Below are positions 43,534 to 55,740 of a stretch of DNA of 64,000 nucleotides, one piece after another (within the stretch, counting starts at the first letter, position 1; every line of letters begins with the position of its first letter). The stretch spans positions 1 to 64,000 of the forward strand of contig CAXIWF010000808.1 in the NCBI GenBank assembly GCA_964036045.1. The letters are read 5' to 3'. A program made the position numbers and the translations under genes. The notes under the pieces are model-generated. The model was not told the DNA's origin, searched no databases, and saw nothing but the letters and a program-made list of their open reading frames with translations. The stretch comes from Eutreptiella sp. 'Long Island Sound 2002'. Its lineage: Eukaryota; Euglenozoa; Euglenophyceae; Eutreptiales; Eutreptiaceae.

Positions 43534-44400
43534 AGTGTAGGTACGGCGTGTTGATGCGGATGCTGGTGTGTGGTTCTTTTTGAATGGGTTGTTGGGACAT
43601 GAAAGGGCGGGGTACGGTGGCCTGTGTGGAATTGGATGGGTGCGGTGGGATGTAAATGTGAATGTGAGCACATTTGGGGGGTTGCACGAAAGTGTAGGTA
43701 TGCCGTGTTGAGGCGGATGGGGGAGGAGTGGGTGTTTTTGAATGGGGTGTTGGAACATGAAATGGCGGGGTACCGTGGCCTGTGCCGGGTTGGGTGGATG
43801 CGCTGGGATGCAAATGTGAATGTGAGCACATTGGGAGGGTTGCAAGAAAGTGCAGGTATGGCGTGTTGATGCGGATGGGGGAGGGGTGGGTGTTTTTGAA
43901 TGGGGTGTTGGAACACGAAAGGGCGAGGTACGGTGGCCTGTGTATGGTTGGGTGGGTGCAGTGGGATGCAAATGTGAATGTGAGCACATACGGGGGGTCG
44001 CACGAAAGTGTAGGTATGGCGTGTTGATGCGGATGGAGGAGGGGTGGGTGTTTTTGAATGGGGTGTTGGGACATGAAAGGGCGGGGTACGGTGGCCTGTG
44101 TGGGGTTGGGTGGATGCGGTGGGATGCAAATGTGAATGTGAGCACATTTGGGGGGTTGCACGAAAGTGTAGGTATGCCGCGTTGAGGCGGATGGGGGAGG
44201 GGTGGGTGTTTTTGAATGGGGTGTTGGAACATGAAATGGCGGGGTACCGTGGCCTGTGCCGGGTTGGGTGGATGCGGTGGGATGCAAATGTGAATGTAAG
44301 CACATTGGAGGGGTTGTAGGAAAGTGTAGGTATGGCGTGTTGATGCGGATGGGGGAGGGGTGGGTGTTTTTGAATGGGTCGTTGGAACATGAAAGGGCGA
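43534..44400 (+). repeat. Satellite array, about 5.5 monomers (extra block)
   Basis: First of two consecutive 1153-bp spacer-array units in this module; modules 1 to 4 have one. It has the GGGAGGAGTGGG variant near 43730 shared with 59503-60369, and a private TGTGTATGGTTGGG near 43940. Confidence 0.96.
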
Positions 44401-44686
44401 TGCTGCCATGGACATCTGAACTGGCTTTGCCAGGCAAAAACATTTCCAGCCGCGGTGGCTCCATTAAGGTCCACCGCTCGCTAGTAAAATTGGGGTAAAA
44501 ATCGGCTATGTTTTTCGCTACACAGAGGGGGTGCTGGTTGTACCATGCACTGCACCACGGCCTCCTAACATCTTTGCAATGAGGTGCACTCCACAGCTGC
44601 CCTCCCCTCGATCATTACATCACATTCCAAGCCATAGTTGCTCACCCGGGATGCTCCCCTTGCTGGTCTCTCTGGTGATTACCACA
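44401..44686 (+). repeat. Forward spacer, third in module 5
   Basis: CCCTCGATC state. Confidence 0.93.
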
Positions 44687-45553
44687 AGTGTAGGTACGGC
44701 GTGTTGATGCGGATGCTGGTGTGTGGTTCTTTTTGAATGGGTTGTTGGGACATGAAAGGGCGGGGTACGGTGGCCTGTGTGGAATTGGATGGGTGCGGTG
44801 GGATGTAAATGTGAATGTGAGCACATTTGGGGGGTTGCACGAAAGTGTAGGTATGCCGTGTTGAGGCGGATGGGGGAGGGGTGGGTGTTTTTGAATGGGG
44901 TGTTGGAACATGAAATGGCGGGGTACCGTGGCCTGTGCCGGGTTGGGTGGATGCGCTGGGATGCAAATGTGAATGTGAGTACATTGGGAGGGTTGCAAGA
45001 AAGTGCAGGTATGGCGTGTTGATGCGGATGGGGGAGGGGTGGATGTTTTTGAATGGGGTGTTGGAACACGAAAGGGCGAGGTACGGTGGCCTGTGTGGGG
45101 TTGGGTGGGTGCAGTGGGATGCAAATGTGAATGTGAGCACATACGGGGGGTCGCACGAAAGTGTAGGTATGGCGTGTTGATGCGGATGGAGGAGGGGTGG
45201 GTGTTTTTGAATGGGGTGTTGGGACATGAAAGGGCGGGGTACGGTGGCCTGTGTGGGGTTGGGTGGATGCGGTGGGATGCAAATGTGAATGTGAGCACAT
45301 TTCGGGGGTTGCACGAAAGTGTAGGTATGCCGCGTTGAGGCGGATGGGGGAGGGGTGGGTGTTTTTGAATGGGGTGTTGGAACATGAAATGGCGGGGTAC
45401 CGTGGCCTGTGCCGGGTTGGGTGGATGCGGTGGGATGCAAATGTGAATGTAAGCACATTGGGGGGGTTGTAGGAAAGTGTAGGTATGGCGTGTTGATGCG
45501 GATGGGGGAGGGGTGGGTGTTTTTGAATGGGTCGTTGGAACATGAAAGGGCGA
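44687..45553 (+). repeat. Satellite array, about 5.5 monomers
   Basis: Has GGGTGGATGTTTTTG and CACATTTCGGGGG, linking it to module 2 block 11276-12142. Private GAGTACATTGGG near 44977. Confidence 0.96.
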
Positions 45554-45839
45554 TGCTGCCATGGACATCTGAACTGGCTTTGCCAGGCAAAAACATTTCC
45601 AGCCGCGGTGGCTCCATTAAGGTCCACCGCTCGCTAGTAAAATTGGGGTAAAAATCGGCTATGTTTTTCGCTACACAGAGGGGGTGCTGGTTGTACCATG
45701 CACTGCACCACGGCCTCCTAACATCTTTGCAATGAGGTGCACTCCACAGCTGCCCTCCCCTCGATCATTACATCACATTCCAAGCCATAGTTGCTCACCC
45801 GGGATGCTCCCCTTGCTGGTCTCTCTGGTGATTACCACA
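45554..45839 (+). repeat. Forward spacer, fourth in module 5
   Basis: ATCACATTCC state (C at 45776), like module 4. Confidence 0.93.
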
Positions 45840-46075
45840 AGTGTAGGTACGGCGTGTTGATGCGGATGCTGGTGTGTGGTTCTTTTTGAATGGGTTGTTG
45901 GGACATGAAAGGGCGGGGTACGGTGGCCTGTGTGGAATTGGATGGGTGCGGTGGGATGCAAATGTGAATGTGAGCACATTTGGGGGGTTGCACGAAAGTG
46001 TAGGTATGGCGTGTTGATGCGGATGGGGGAGGGGTGGGTGTTTTTGAATGGGGTGTTGGGACATGAAAGGGCGGG
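45840..46075 (+). repeat. Terminal satellite array, about 1.5 monomers
   Basis: As in module 4. Confidence 0.95.
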
Positions 46076-46077
46076 AT

Positions 46078-46703
46078 TTGTGGTAAACAGCGGAGAGACC
46101 AGCAAGGGTAGCATCCCGGTCGAGCAACCATGGGTTGGAATGTGATGTAATGATAGAAACGAAGGCATTTGTGAAGTGGAATGCATTCTGAAGGTGGTAG
46201 GAGGCCGTGGTGCAGTGCAAAGTATACCCACCACCCTCCTTGTATGGCGAAAAACATCCCCAGTTTTTACCCCGATTTTACTAGTGAGCGGTGGACCTTA
46301 ATGGAGCTGCGGCGGCTGGACAATGTTTTGGTTTGGCAAACCGGGTTCGGATGTCCATGCCCTGATCCCAGAGACCTCACCAACGCCATTGGCTTGGGGC
46401 ACAGAAGCCGTGGATACATCCTGAAGGGGTCCCTTGGGTTGCCGACTATGCCTATGGAGAACTACCCAGAAACATGCCTTTTTTTTATGTATGGTTTGTG
46501 GTAAATAGCGGAGAGACCAGCAAGGGGAGCATCCCGGGTGAGCAACTATGGGTTGGAATGTGATGTAATGATAGAGAGGAAGGCATTTGTGAAGTGGTAT
46601 GCATTCTGAAGGTGGTAGGAGGCCGTGGTGCAGTGCAAAGTATACCCAGCACCCTCCTTGTATGGCAAAAAACATCCCCAATTTTTACCCCGATTTTACA
46701 AGT
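46078..46703 (-). repeat. Inverted spacer pair, module 5
   Basis: Full copy 46078-46359, truncated copy 46495-46703. Confidence 0.88.
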
Positions 46704-46711
46704 ATTTTACT

Positions 46712-46967
46712 ACATGGTGGGGCACATCCTGCGGCACATGGTGGGGCACATGGTGCGGCACATCCCAGGGCACATCGTGGGGTTCACAGTGGGGCACACT
46801 GTGGGGCACATCATGGGGCACATCAATTGGCATTTGGCGGGCACATCGTGCGGCACATGGTGGGGCACATGGTGGGGCACATCATGGGTCACATTCTGGT
46901 GAGCATTGAGGGGCACATTCTGGGGCACATCGTGGGCCACATTGCGGGGCACATCCTGGGGCAGTGC
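46712..46967 (+). repeat. 12-bp minisatellite, module 5
   Basis: Shares the ATGGTGCGGC unit with module 4. Confidence 0.93.
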
Positions 46968-47631
46968 GGTGAAAGGTGGTGTGGTGTGGTCTAGCGTGGT
47001 GTGGATTGATGTGGTGTAGTGTTTCTTCCTTTTGTGTGGTGCCATGTGAGGAACATGTTGTAACCGCTGCATAGTGGTTGATCTTTGTTGTAACTGCGAA
47101 GCCTGTAGCCTTGATGCCCCAGGGGTCGTAACGCCCGACACTGCCCCTGATATCTCCGAACCCACATAACCCTCTTCAGACCCATATCCAGCTTAGGGGA
47201 GCGACATATGCGAAGCACTTGTAAGTCCTTTGAACTCCATGGTGGAATATGAAGAGTACGAAAACCCGGTCTACAAAAATGGAGCAGACATAGAATCTCA
47301 ATGCGCATTCATCGCACATAATGACACAACGTGAAATCATTCGAAATAATTTAAATAAATCCGATTGGGAAATCACGAAAGACAAATGCGACTCGACGCG
47401 CGCTCACAGGCGACATCTGGCGGCGAACGGAAAACATGAAAACAAGCGGAAAATTTACTGCACTAATGTACATCTGAGAATCATTGAAATTCTGATCACA
47501 TCAGTGTATAATTGAGTGCTGTCAGTGCTGCCGTTACACATGTGTGGTGCACTGGTTCAGGGCTGTTTGTGTTGTCTTGAGGCCTCATTCCATAGGCGAG
47601 GTGGTTTGTGAGTGCCAAAAGAATGCATCCT
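46968..47631. other. Non-repetitive segment, module 5
   Basis: Copy of 4841-5504; nothing gene-like seen. Confidence 0.5.
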
Positions 47632-49499
47632 AGTAGGTTACTTTTGCGTTCTAAAATATCCCAAACACCCGATCATTTTTTTGGGAAAATATCCTAATTA
47701 TCCTAAAAAAAAGGGTTACGGTTAACCTTAGCTTTAACGGTAACCATTTTTTAGGATAGTTAGGATATTTTTGGTCCTTGCCTGGAAGAATATTAAGTAC
47801 TTGGGATATTTTGGACATTTTTCAGCAGGAGGTTTCAGTCTAGATGAGTCAGCTAGGGATATTTAGGATATTTAGGATATTTTTTGCATGACGTTTTAGG
47901 ATCTTTTCTCGCATTTAGAATATTTGTTCTAGCGAGGTTGGGATGTTTTTGACGATTGCTTATCACAACATGTTCAGCCTGCGGTTGTTTGTCCATTACG
48001 ATGTTGAGGATGGTCCACATAATGAGGATATTGTCTCCATCAGGACTTAGGATATTTTTGGCAATGTACTCATCACAATGGTAGCTGTAACCCTTCTTCG
48101 AATCTTTGGAATATTTCTGGTGTTATGCCCAAAGCTACATGAAGTACTTGGGATATTGAGGATATTTTTGAGCAAGAACGTTCAGTCAATTGAGGATATT
48201 TGGGATATTTAGGATATTTTCTGCATGATCTGAGAGAATGGTGCTGATATTCAGGATGTTTGGTCTGGCGAGATTAGGAAGTATTTGACACGTGCTGAGC
48301 ACAACATTTTCAGCATCCTGTTGTAGGCCCATTGGATGGTTCAGAATATTTAGGATAATTCGAATATTGTCTCCTATAGGACTTATGATATCTTCCTTCT
48401 AGCCATCGCTACTTACTCATCACACCAATAGCGGATACTTACAATATGTTCGATGATATGCCCCGAACAATATTACGTACTTAGGATATTTAGGATGTTT
48501 TTGAGAAAAGAAACGAGCCAGGTCAGAACATTTGGGATACTTAGGATATTTTCTGCATGAGGTTTAACGATCTTCCCGATGATTCGGATGACTGACTTGG
48601 CAAAATTAGGACTCACAACATTTTCAACATCCCGTTGTTTGCCCATTGGGATGTTTAGGATATTTAGGATAATTAGGATATTTTCTCCGTCAGCACTTAT
48701 GATATTTTTATTCTTAGATTTTTCATGTATAGTAATGGCAAATTCCTCATCACAACCGTACTTGTAACCACTCTTAGGATATTTAAGATATTCCTTGCTG
48801 TTATCGAAGAAAGTGGAGTACTTAGCACATTAAAGATGTTTGCTAGCCCCAACTTTCAGTCCCAAAAGTTGAGGACATTTAGGATACTTAGGATGTTTTT
48901 TGCACAAATTAGACAGTGTTTTTAGGCTAAGGCTAACCGGTTTATCCATCTCTTTGACAATGACCCATCGCAACATGTTTGCCAGGTCAGGAAGTTTAGG
49001 ATAATTACATGCCCAGAGCCACACAAAGTACTTGGGATATTTGGGATATTTTTGAGAACAAATGTTCAGTCAGTTGAAGATATTTAGGATATTTTCTCCA
49101 ACAGGAGTTAGAATATCGTTCTTTTTACATTTTGCATGTGTAGTGATGGCAAATAACTCATGACAACCGTAATTGTAACCACGCTTAGGATATGTAGTAT
49201 ATTCGTTGGTGTTATCGAGGAATATTCAGTACTTGGCATAGTTAGGATGTTTCCTAGCCCTAACGTTCTGTCCCAAAGGCTGGGGATGTTCAGGATACTT
49301 AGGATGTTTTTTCCACGCGTTAGACAGAGGTTCTAGGATAAGGATAACCTATTTTTCCATATCTTTGACAATGACTCATCGCAACATGTTCGCCTGGTTA
49401 GGACTTTTATGATAATTAGAATCATTAGGATCTTTTCTGCATTCGGACTTAGGATCGTTTTCTCAAACACGACTTAGGACATTCGTTGGCGCGCTTTTC
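47632..49499. repeat. AT-rich GGATATTT repeat, module 5 (type B)
   Basis: Type B at 47931 (A) and the other marker sites. Confidence 0.8.
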
Positions 49500-50525
49500 A
49501 TTTCGTACGGGTTAGCCATCGGGATGCGCAGCCTTGATAGATCTATGGTTGTGTAGAAGATTGTGATATTGTATTTTAAACTCACTAGGATATTGGGGAC
49601 ATCTGGGATGTTTCTCAAAATTGGTTAGGACAATTTGATCCCATACCTCATCTGCTATGGGTTTGACATTTTGGTAAGTTGTTGAGCATCGAATCATGCA
49701 GTACTTTGGCAGCCGCGGTTTTGTAGCACACAGGACACATGCAGTGTTCTGTTTCCAACAGACACGGGTATGTACAAAATTTGTAACATCGTCACGCAAC
49801 AAACTAGGATTTTTTGAACCGTGAAGTGGACCACTTCGACATTCCTTTTTGCGATAGTAATAGTGATACGTCTTTACTACCTGCAATATCACTGCGTCAA
49901 GATTTTTGCGGACAAAAGAGGTTGAGGAAAGTTGCAATAGTTATGATAATTTGTGGCTTACAGTTTAGAATGTATTTCCTGCCTTTGAATTATGGCTAGA
50001 TCGAGCATTTGGACCATTCATATATTCCCTCAAGGAGCTAGGGTTGTTGAGATTCCTCGTTCAGCAAATTTTTGAAATCCTTTTTAGCCTTTGCGTACAG
50101 GCCTATGCGGGTTACACAGAAGGATTTCCCGAAGGTATGTGGCATTGTAGAGGCATGTGCACATTTGGAATCTCTAAGATTCTTGTCCAGGAGGGGGGCG
50201 GGATGGTCTCAGCACACTCAGAGGAAGATCTAGCTCCTAAGAAGGTGCCATGGCGGCCATGTGCGAAAAACATGAGCTTCAATGAGACCTTTGTTCTGCA
50301 CCATGGAAGTTTTTGGATACAGCTTGCAATAGACAGCACTGCGCACAAGACACAACACATTGCTCACAGCACGACATGGTGCAAAGAATACAAAACAAAA
50401 CTCCCAGCAAAGCTGACTAGAAGCCCAAAAAACAAGCTGTCCCCAGGACAACACTCTCCATACAGCGTATCACTGTGCACATCGATCGGCAACGTCACCG
50501 AATGCAACAGATTGGAAAAAACATC
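49500..50525. other. Segment U, module 5
   Basis: Uninterrupted, as in modules 2 and 4. Confidence 0.6.
49512..49937 (-). CDS. Doubtful 141-residue Cys-pair ORF, copy 5
   Basis: Arg form, identical in translation to copies 2 and 4. Confidence 0.15.
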   Translation of the reverse strand: MQLSSTSFVRKNLDAVILQVVKTYHYYYRKKECRSGPLHGSKNPSLLRDDVTNFVHTRVCWKQNTACVLCATKPRLPKYCMIRCSTTYQNVKPIADEVWDQIVLTNFEKHPRCPQYPSEFKIQYHNLLHNHRSIKAAHPDG

Positions 50526-50544
50526 ACATGGCACAAATCATTGT

Positions 50545-50744
50545 CCGCGTCCGAACGGGCCAGCAACGAACAGATTCGGCCGTTAAGCGCCGCACATGGG
50601 GCACAATCAGACAAAGATACCCTGCAAACGGGGAACCAGGGCCCAAGTAAGCAAGAAGCACACACAAATGGGCCGACAAAATGTGACCGCGGCCTCAACT
50701 GCGCGCATGCACCCCCCCACCCCACCCCACCCCATTGTCTCCTG
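50545..50744 (+). repeat. Dispersed repeat R1, module 5
   Basis: Pairs with R2 at 51872-52074. Confidence 0.85.
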
Positions 50745-51638
50745 CGCACAAGGGACATGGACAAACCCTACTCCCCTAGGGGGGAGGGGCGGAAGGGGCG
50801 GGGCAGCGCATGCCGCGATACCACCAGGGAAGGAAGGGCAGGGTGTTACGCAAAGGGGAGGGACATGTGTGCGGATGTGTGCGGAGTAAATGATGGGTGC
50901 TGAGCTTGAGCCTATGATCCGGACTCCAGTGGGAAGGACTTTGGTTTTGGAAGGAGATTGGCCCATTGGCCTCCACAAAGTGGCGCTGAAAGCACCAAAG
51001 CTGCCTAGTAAGGAGCGAGTATATACCGAAAAAAAATAGACACTTAGAAAGTGTGCCTCCAAGAAGGGTGTGCGTAGCATAACGTCCTTGTGACAGCGCC
51101 CTTATGCGAACGCATTTTGGAAGGGGGGTTTTTCGGACCCCCCACCGCTCGTTAGGACCCCCCTCCCCCATAGCTCGACGCCACCGTCTCGGATTCGCAA
51201 AATGAGTGACGTTTTGGACTCAGCGACCCCGAAATAGGGGGGGTTTACTGTGTCAATAGCTCATTTTAGGATATGGGTGACTATTACCGACTCGGTAGGC
51301 TCTGCCCGTTCCTCACCACGAATGGGGATACCCCTTTTGGGGTGGTGTTAGAGCAGGACCCCCTGGGGACCTACATGGGTAAACTAGTACCCCCCCCCCC
51401 TATTTTGATGTCGCTGAATCCGAATATCAACTCAGATTTGGCGGTTGGGGCGGTTATTACCGAGTTTTTGGTCGCGCGCGCGCTCCATTTGGACCCCCTC
51501 ATATCTCGACGCCACTGTCTCAGATTCGAAAAAAAATTGCATTTTCGGAATCAGCGACCTCGAAATAGGGGGGGTACAAAGATTTTCACGTCGATTTGGT
51601 ACAATTTGCTATTTTTAGTACTTTCGGGGAGACTGTAT

Positions 51639-51684
51639 ACTCGGTAGGATCTGCCTGTCTAGGAACGGGCAGATCCTACCGAGT
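51639..51684. other. Perfect 17-bp inverted repeat, module 5
   Basis: Arms 51639-51655 and 51668-51684; both arms unchanged from modules 2 and 4. Confidence 0.85.
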
Positions 51685-51694
51685 CAGGGGCAAT

Positions 51695-51700
51695 AAAAAA
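51695..51700 (-). terminator. Pol III T6 terminator of 5S copy 2
   Basis: Six T on the minus strand directly after the RNA 3' end. Confidence 0.85.
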
Positions 51701-51818
51701 GCGTACAGCACCCAGTGTTCCCAAGTGGTCTCCCACCTCAGTACTAACTGGGCCTGACTAGGCTTAACTTCTGAAATCGGACGGGTTTAGGTGTGTTCCC
51801 AGTAGTATGGCTGTACGC
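51701..51818 (-). rRNA. 5S ribosomal RNA, copy 2
   Basis: Same 118-nt gene as 35732-35849 with one substitution: RNA position 99 is G here (CTTGGGAAC) and A in copy 1 (CTTGAGAAC). The G form is the common eukaryotic state in this helix region, so copy 2 looks ancestral and copy 1 may be slightly impaired or simply a variant. Internal control boxes and helix I are intact. Confidence 0.96.
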
Positions 51819-51871
51819 ATTCGTCATGCGCGGACGCCCGGCTTGCGGGCGGGGAAAAGGGGGGGGGTGGA

Positions 51872-52074
51872 CCGCATCCGAACGGGCCAGCAACGAACAG
51901 ATTCGGCCGTTAAGAGCCGCACATGGGGCACAATCAGACAAAGATACCCTGCAAACGGGGAACCAGGGCCCAAGTAATGAAGAAGCACGCACAAATGGGC
52001 CGAGAAAATGTGACCGCGGCCTCAACTGCGCGCATGCCCCCCCCCCCCACCCCACCCCACCCCATTGTCTCCTG
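51872..52074 (+). repeat. Dispersed repeat R2, module 5
   Basis: Copy of 35903-36105. Confidence 0.85.
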
Positions 52075-52076
52075 TC

Positions 52077-52429
52077 TTTGTGGGCCATCTCTTCAGCTTG
52101 AGGTTTATGAACCTCTAGAGGAGACCTAGGAGGTCACACTCATGCTGTCAGGCTCCATGATAATGCATAGACGTTGCCCTGGGGGGGTGCCTTGGGTTGC
52201 CGACTATCACTGAAAACAGCCATCCTGAAAAGGCCGAAAAGTTACGTAGTAGAACGGTGAAATTTGTACAAAAAAAAGGTTTGTGGGCCATCTCTTCAGC
52301 TTGAGGTTCAGGAACCTCTAGAGGACACCTAGGAGGTCACATTCATGCTGTCAGGCTCCATGACAATGCATCCACGTTGCCCTGGGGGGGTGCCTTGAGT
52401 TGCCGACTATCACTGAAAACAACCATCCT
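52077..52429 (+). repeat. Offset direct duplication, module 5
   Basis: Copies at 52077-52226 and 52280-52429. Confidence 0.88.
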
Positions 52430-52549
52430 TGGGGCCGGGGTTGGCTGCTGCCTTGGGCTTGGGTTCGGTCCCATGTGCCTGAGTTTGCGTCCCAAATGAA
52501 TGTATTGCCATGCAACACACATGAATGTTGTCCTCCATACCTCAATAGC

Positions 52550-53136
52550 ATGCCTATATGTCTACCCCAGCAATGCCTGGCCCTTGTGAATGGGCTCCCA
52601 CCCCCTGGAGATCCCTTGTTCAGGGAGAGTCCAGGGTGGTGGGTCAGGCTGCAGAGTGTAGGCCACAAACACAGAACGTGTTCCCATGTTTTTGTGCCCG
52701 AAAACTTGGAAGATTTTAGGAAATTGTTTTATGCCTATACGTCTACCCCAGCAATGCCTGGCCCTTGTGAATGGGCTCCCACCCCCTGGAGATCCCTTGT
52801 TCAGGGAGAGTCCAGAGTGGTGGGTCAGGCTGCAGAGTGTAGGCCACAAACACAGAATGTGTTCCCATGTTTTTGTGCCCGAAAACTTGGAAGATTTTAG
52901 GAAATTGTTTTATGCCTATATGTCTACCCCAGCAATGCCTGGCCCTTGTGAATGGGCTCCCACCCCCTGGAGATCCCTTGTTCAGGGAGAGTCCAGAGTG
53001 GTGGGTCAGGCTGCAGAGTGTAGGCCACAAACACAGAACGTGTTCCCATGTTTTTGTGCCCGAAAACTTGGAAAATTTTAGGGAATTGTTTTATGCCTAT
53101 ATGTCTACCCCAGCAATGCCTGGTCCTTGTGAATGT
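52550..53136 (+). repeat. 181-bp tandem repeat, module 5
   Basis: 3.2 copies as in module 4. One private change, CACAGAATGTG near 52857 (CACAGAACGTG elsewhere). Confidence 0.92.
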
Positions 53137-53989
53137 ATTTTTTTTTGGGGACAGCAAATGAAAAAAACCGTCAACTTCCTGTTTCCTGGAAAAAAATTAC
53201 ACGAAGGTACCACAAAAAAAATTCACAAAGGGTCATTCGCATCCCCAATGCCACCAGAATCGGCTGAGATTATGCACCCTGCTTTTTCCATTGCACCCGC
53301 ACTGCTGTAGGAATTCGCACCACTTTGCACCCCTACTCCTACATGAATCCACTAATTTATTCAGAAATGCAACCAGAATTGAGTTCCAAACCCTAGCTTT
53401 CACAAATGCAAAAATGGGTTGAACACACATGCTGCCCCTACTCTCGCCAATACAAAAATTGTCTAATCATGCATTCCATGCCCGTCCTGATTGTGTATCA
53501 AACATGTTGTTCTTGCATCGCATGCTTTTGCCAATGCACAAAGCTTTTAACTTGCAACCAATGCCTTATCAATTGAGGTTTTCCGCTTGCCCCTGCAAAA
53601 GACATGGCTTGAACATACAAATGTTTTGGTGTCTGTTGTTTGGTCATCATTTTTGCCAGCCAAGTCCTGTTGTAGCGAAGTGTGTTGCATCAATTCTGCT
53701 CCAAACTGCAATGGCATGTCCCCAACAACACTGGACTGTCTTGGCATCAGTGAAAGTAGGAGGAGGAAAAAACAAGCATTGTTCAATAGTGTCCACAAAT
53801 AGAGCAAGCAATAGGGAACATTCCACACAGGCTCACCATGAAAAACACCACATATTTTGGAAAAAAATAGTCATGCTGAACACTGGCAGCAAACATTGAC
53901 CAAAATACAATGCACCAATTTTCCGACTTGTGCAGGCAGCAACGAAAATGTCATAGCAATTGGCCATGCCCGGATGTATTTCTACAAGC
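53137..53989. other. Non-satellite segment, module 5
   Basis: Copy of 37168-38020; no gene seen. Confidence 0.5.
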
Positions 53990-54190
53990 GTCAGCGCGCT
54001 GTCTGTGTGTTCGTTGTGTGTCAGCGCGCATCATAGGTGTCCATTGGGTGTCAGCGCGCTGTCTGTGTGTGTCAGCGCGCTGTCTGTGTGTCACTTGTGT
54101 GTCAGCGCACTCTGTGTGTGTCACTTGTGTGTCACGCGCTCTCTGTGGTCATTTGTGTGTCAGCTCTGTGTGTCAGTTGTGTGTCAGCGA
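53990..54190 (+). repeat. TGTGTCAGCGC minisatellite, module 5
   Basis: Copy of 38021-38221 with no length change. Confidence 0.88.
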
Positions 54191-55059
54191 GTGCTCTATA
54201 GACTCTCACTAAGTTGACTTGGGGCGCTCTGATACATGGGCTTCACTCAAATGGGTATATATAGGGGTCGTACATGGTGTATTCTGTAAGTGTATGAGTG
54301 CAAGTGTGGAAGTGTGTCCTTCAGGTTCGCTCTGGCGAAGGAGTTGACTGCACATGAGCAGCCAAAATAGGCTGATTGACTTGAAATGGTGATGGATGAT
54401 CACAAAGATGAAATTCTCTCAAAGAGTGAAAAATGACCAAAATCGACCCAAAACTCACCTCGAAAACACCCAGGCGCACTCGGAGTGCCCCAGCAGCGCC
54501 GTGGCGAACGACGGAGGGCGTCGCCACGCGTCGCAGCTGTCGCTTGCGACCGATCCTGCCAAAAATGGCACATTTGGCCAGAAACAGGCCAAAAAGGTCT
54601 AAAAACCCAAAATGGGCCAGGATGAAGCCCTGAAACTGGGCAAGACGCTGGAAGAGAGCCGTCGACACACAATACCAGTGTTGACGAGTGCCACGAACGC
54701 ACTCGCGCGTCGAAAAGCTACGACAAGCGTCGCCGACAGAAAAAGAGAGCAAAATTTGAAAATTTGCAAAATTGAAGAATTGAAACAGAATTAGCTGCTA
54801 CAGGTGGCGCAGGACAGTCAAACGCTGTCAGCGCAGCGTAGAGCGTCACGTTGTGAGCGCCGTAACCCTGTCCGAGCGCGTCGCCAGGGAACAGGGACTC
54901 TGATTCGCAACAAAATATCAAAATCCAACTTCAAACTTCAAAATTGCTTCAAGAACACCAAAATGAGAGAAACAAACACCTTGTGGACCTGTACTGTACT
55001 CCCCAAATTCCAACAAAAGGTAACAAACCAGGACTTCGTTCATTTGAATACGATGTCTC
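54191..55059. other. Non-satellite segment, module 5
   Basis: Copy of 38222-39090, TATATATA at 54256-54263. One change near 55005 (CCCCAAATTCC against CCCCAACTTCC). Confidence 0.45.
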
Positions 55060-55118
55060 CACTCGCGCTGTCTGTGTGTTCGTTGTGTGTCAGCGCGCTC
55101 TGTGTGTGTCAGTTGTGC
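55060..55118 (+). repeat. Second patch of TGTGTCAGCGC words, module 5
   Basis: Copy of 39091-39149. Confidence 0.75.
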
Positions 55119-55239
55119 AACACAACAGTTATGATGCAGGTTGACACGGAAACCGCACAACTCTTTCTCGAAATCAAGGCAAAATGTTCGGGGACTCCAC
55201 AATGGTGAAATGTGGCCAACGACCAAAAGATTCACCCAT

Positions 55240-55740
55240 TCACGGACCGTGGGGTAGGAGAGGCACAGGACAGGGGGGGGTTGATATTACCAACGGCTGC
55301 TTTGCTGTGGCGTCCATGTACGGCACCCGTTTCTTGACGGCAGCAGGATGAACGAAAGAGCGATCAGCTGCAGCATACAAATTGCGCAAACGCACCAGTT
55401 CAGCACTTCTTGGGTTACCGTGTCCATTGCGACCTACTTTTTGGGCATGTCCAAAAAAAAGGTCGCAGTTGCAATGTGCCCCGCGAGTTGAGCAACTGTT
55501 ATCCGCAGAAATGCGTTTTTCTGCGGATAAGGGCTTATCCGCAGAAATGTCTGCGGCGGTCGGCTTTCTGGCAGAACAAAGCGAAATTGAGCAGATTTTT
55601 TGGGGAAATGCCAGATTAGAGCTGTCTGTACTGGTCACTGCCTGTTGGATGACATGCCTGAACACAAATTTTATTCTGTTTCTGAATTGCAGAATTTTTG
55701 GGTGAGTTCTCACTATGCCACCCATTAGAAGAAAGATCAT
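55240..55740 (-). CDS. Doubtful 166-residue ORF abutting satellite, copy 2
   Basis: Same translation as 39271-39771. Confidence 0.12.
   Translation of the reverse strand: MIFLLMGGIVRTHPKILQFRNRIKFVFRHVIQQAVTSTDSSNLAFPQKICSISLCSARKPTAADISADKPLSAEKRISADNSCSTRGAHCNCDLFFGHAQKVGRNGHGNPRSAELVRLRNLYAAADRSFVHPAAVKKRVPYMDATAKQPLVISTPPCPVPLLPHGP
55499..55547. other. Three alternating 13-bp palindrome arms, module 5
   Basis: Arms at 55499-55511, 55518-55530 and 55535-55547, all intact. Confidence 0.9.

Larger units (their letters stand above)
50526..51700. other. Segment G, module 5, 3' flank of 5S copy 2
   Basis: R1 at 50545-50744. Keeps the G that module 4 lost. Has CACTTAGAAAG near 51042 where modules 2 and 4 have CACTCAGAAAG. 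Confidence 0.75.
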
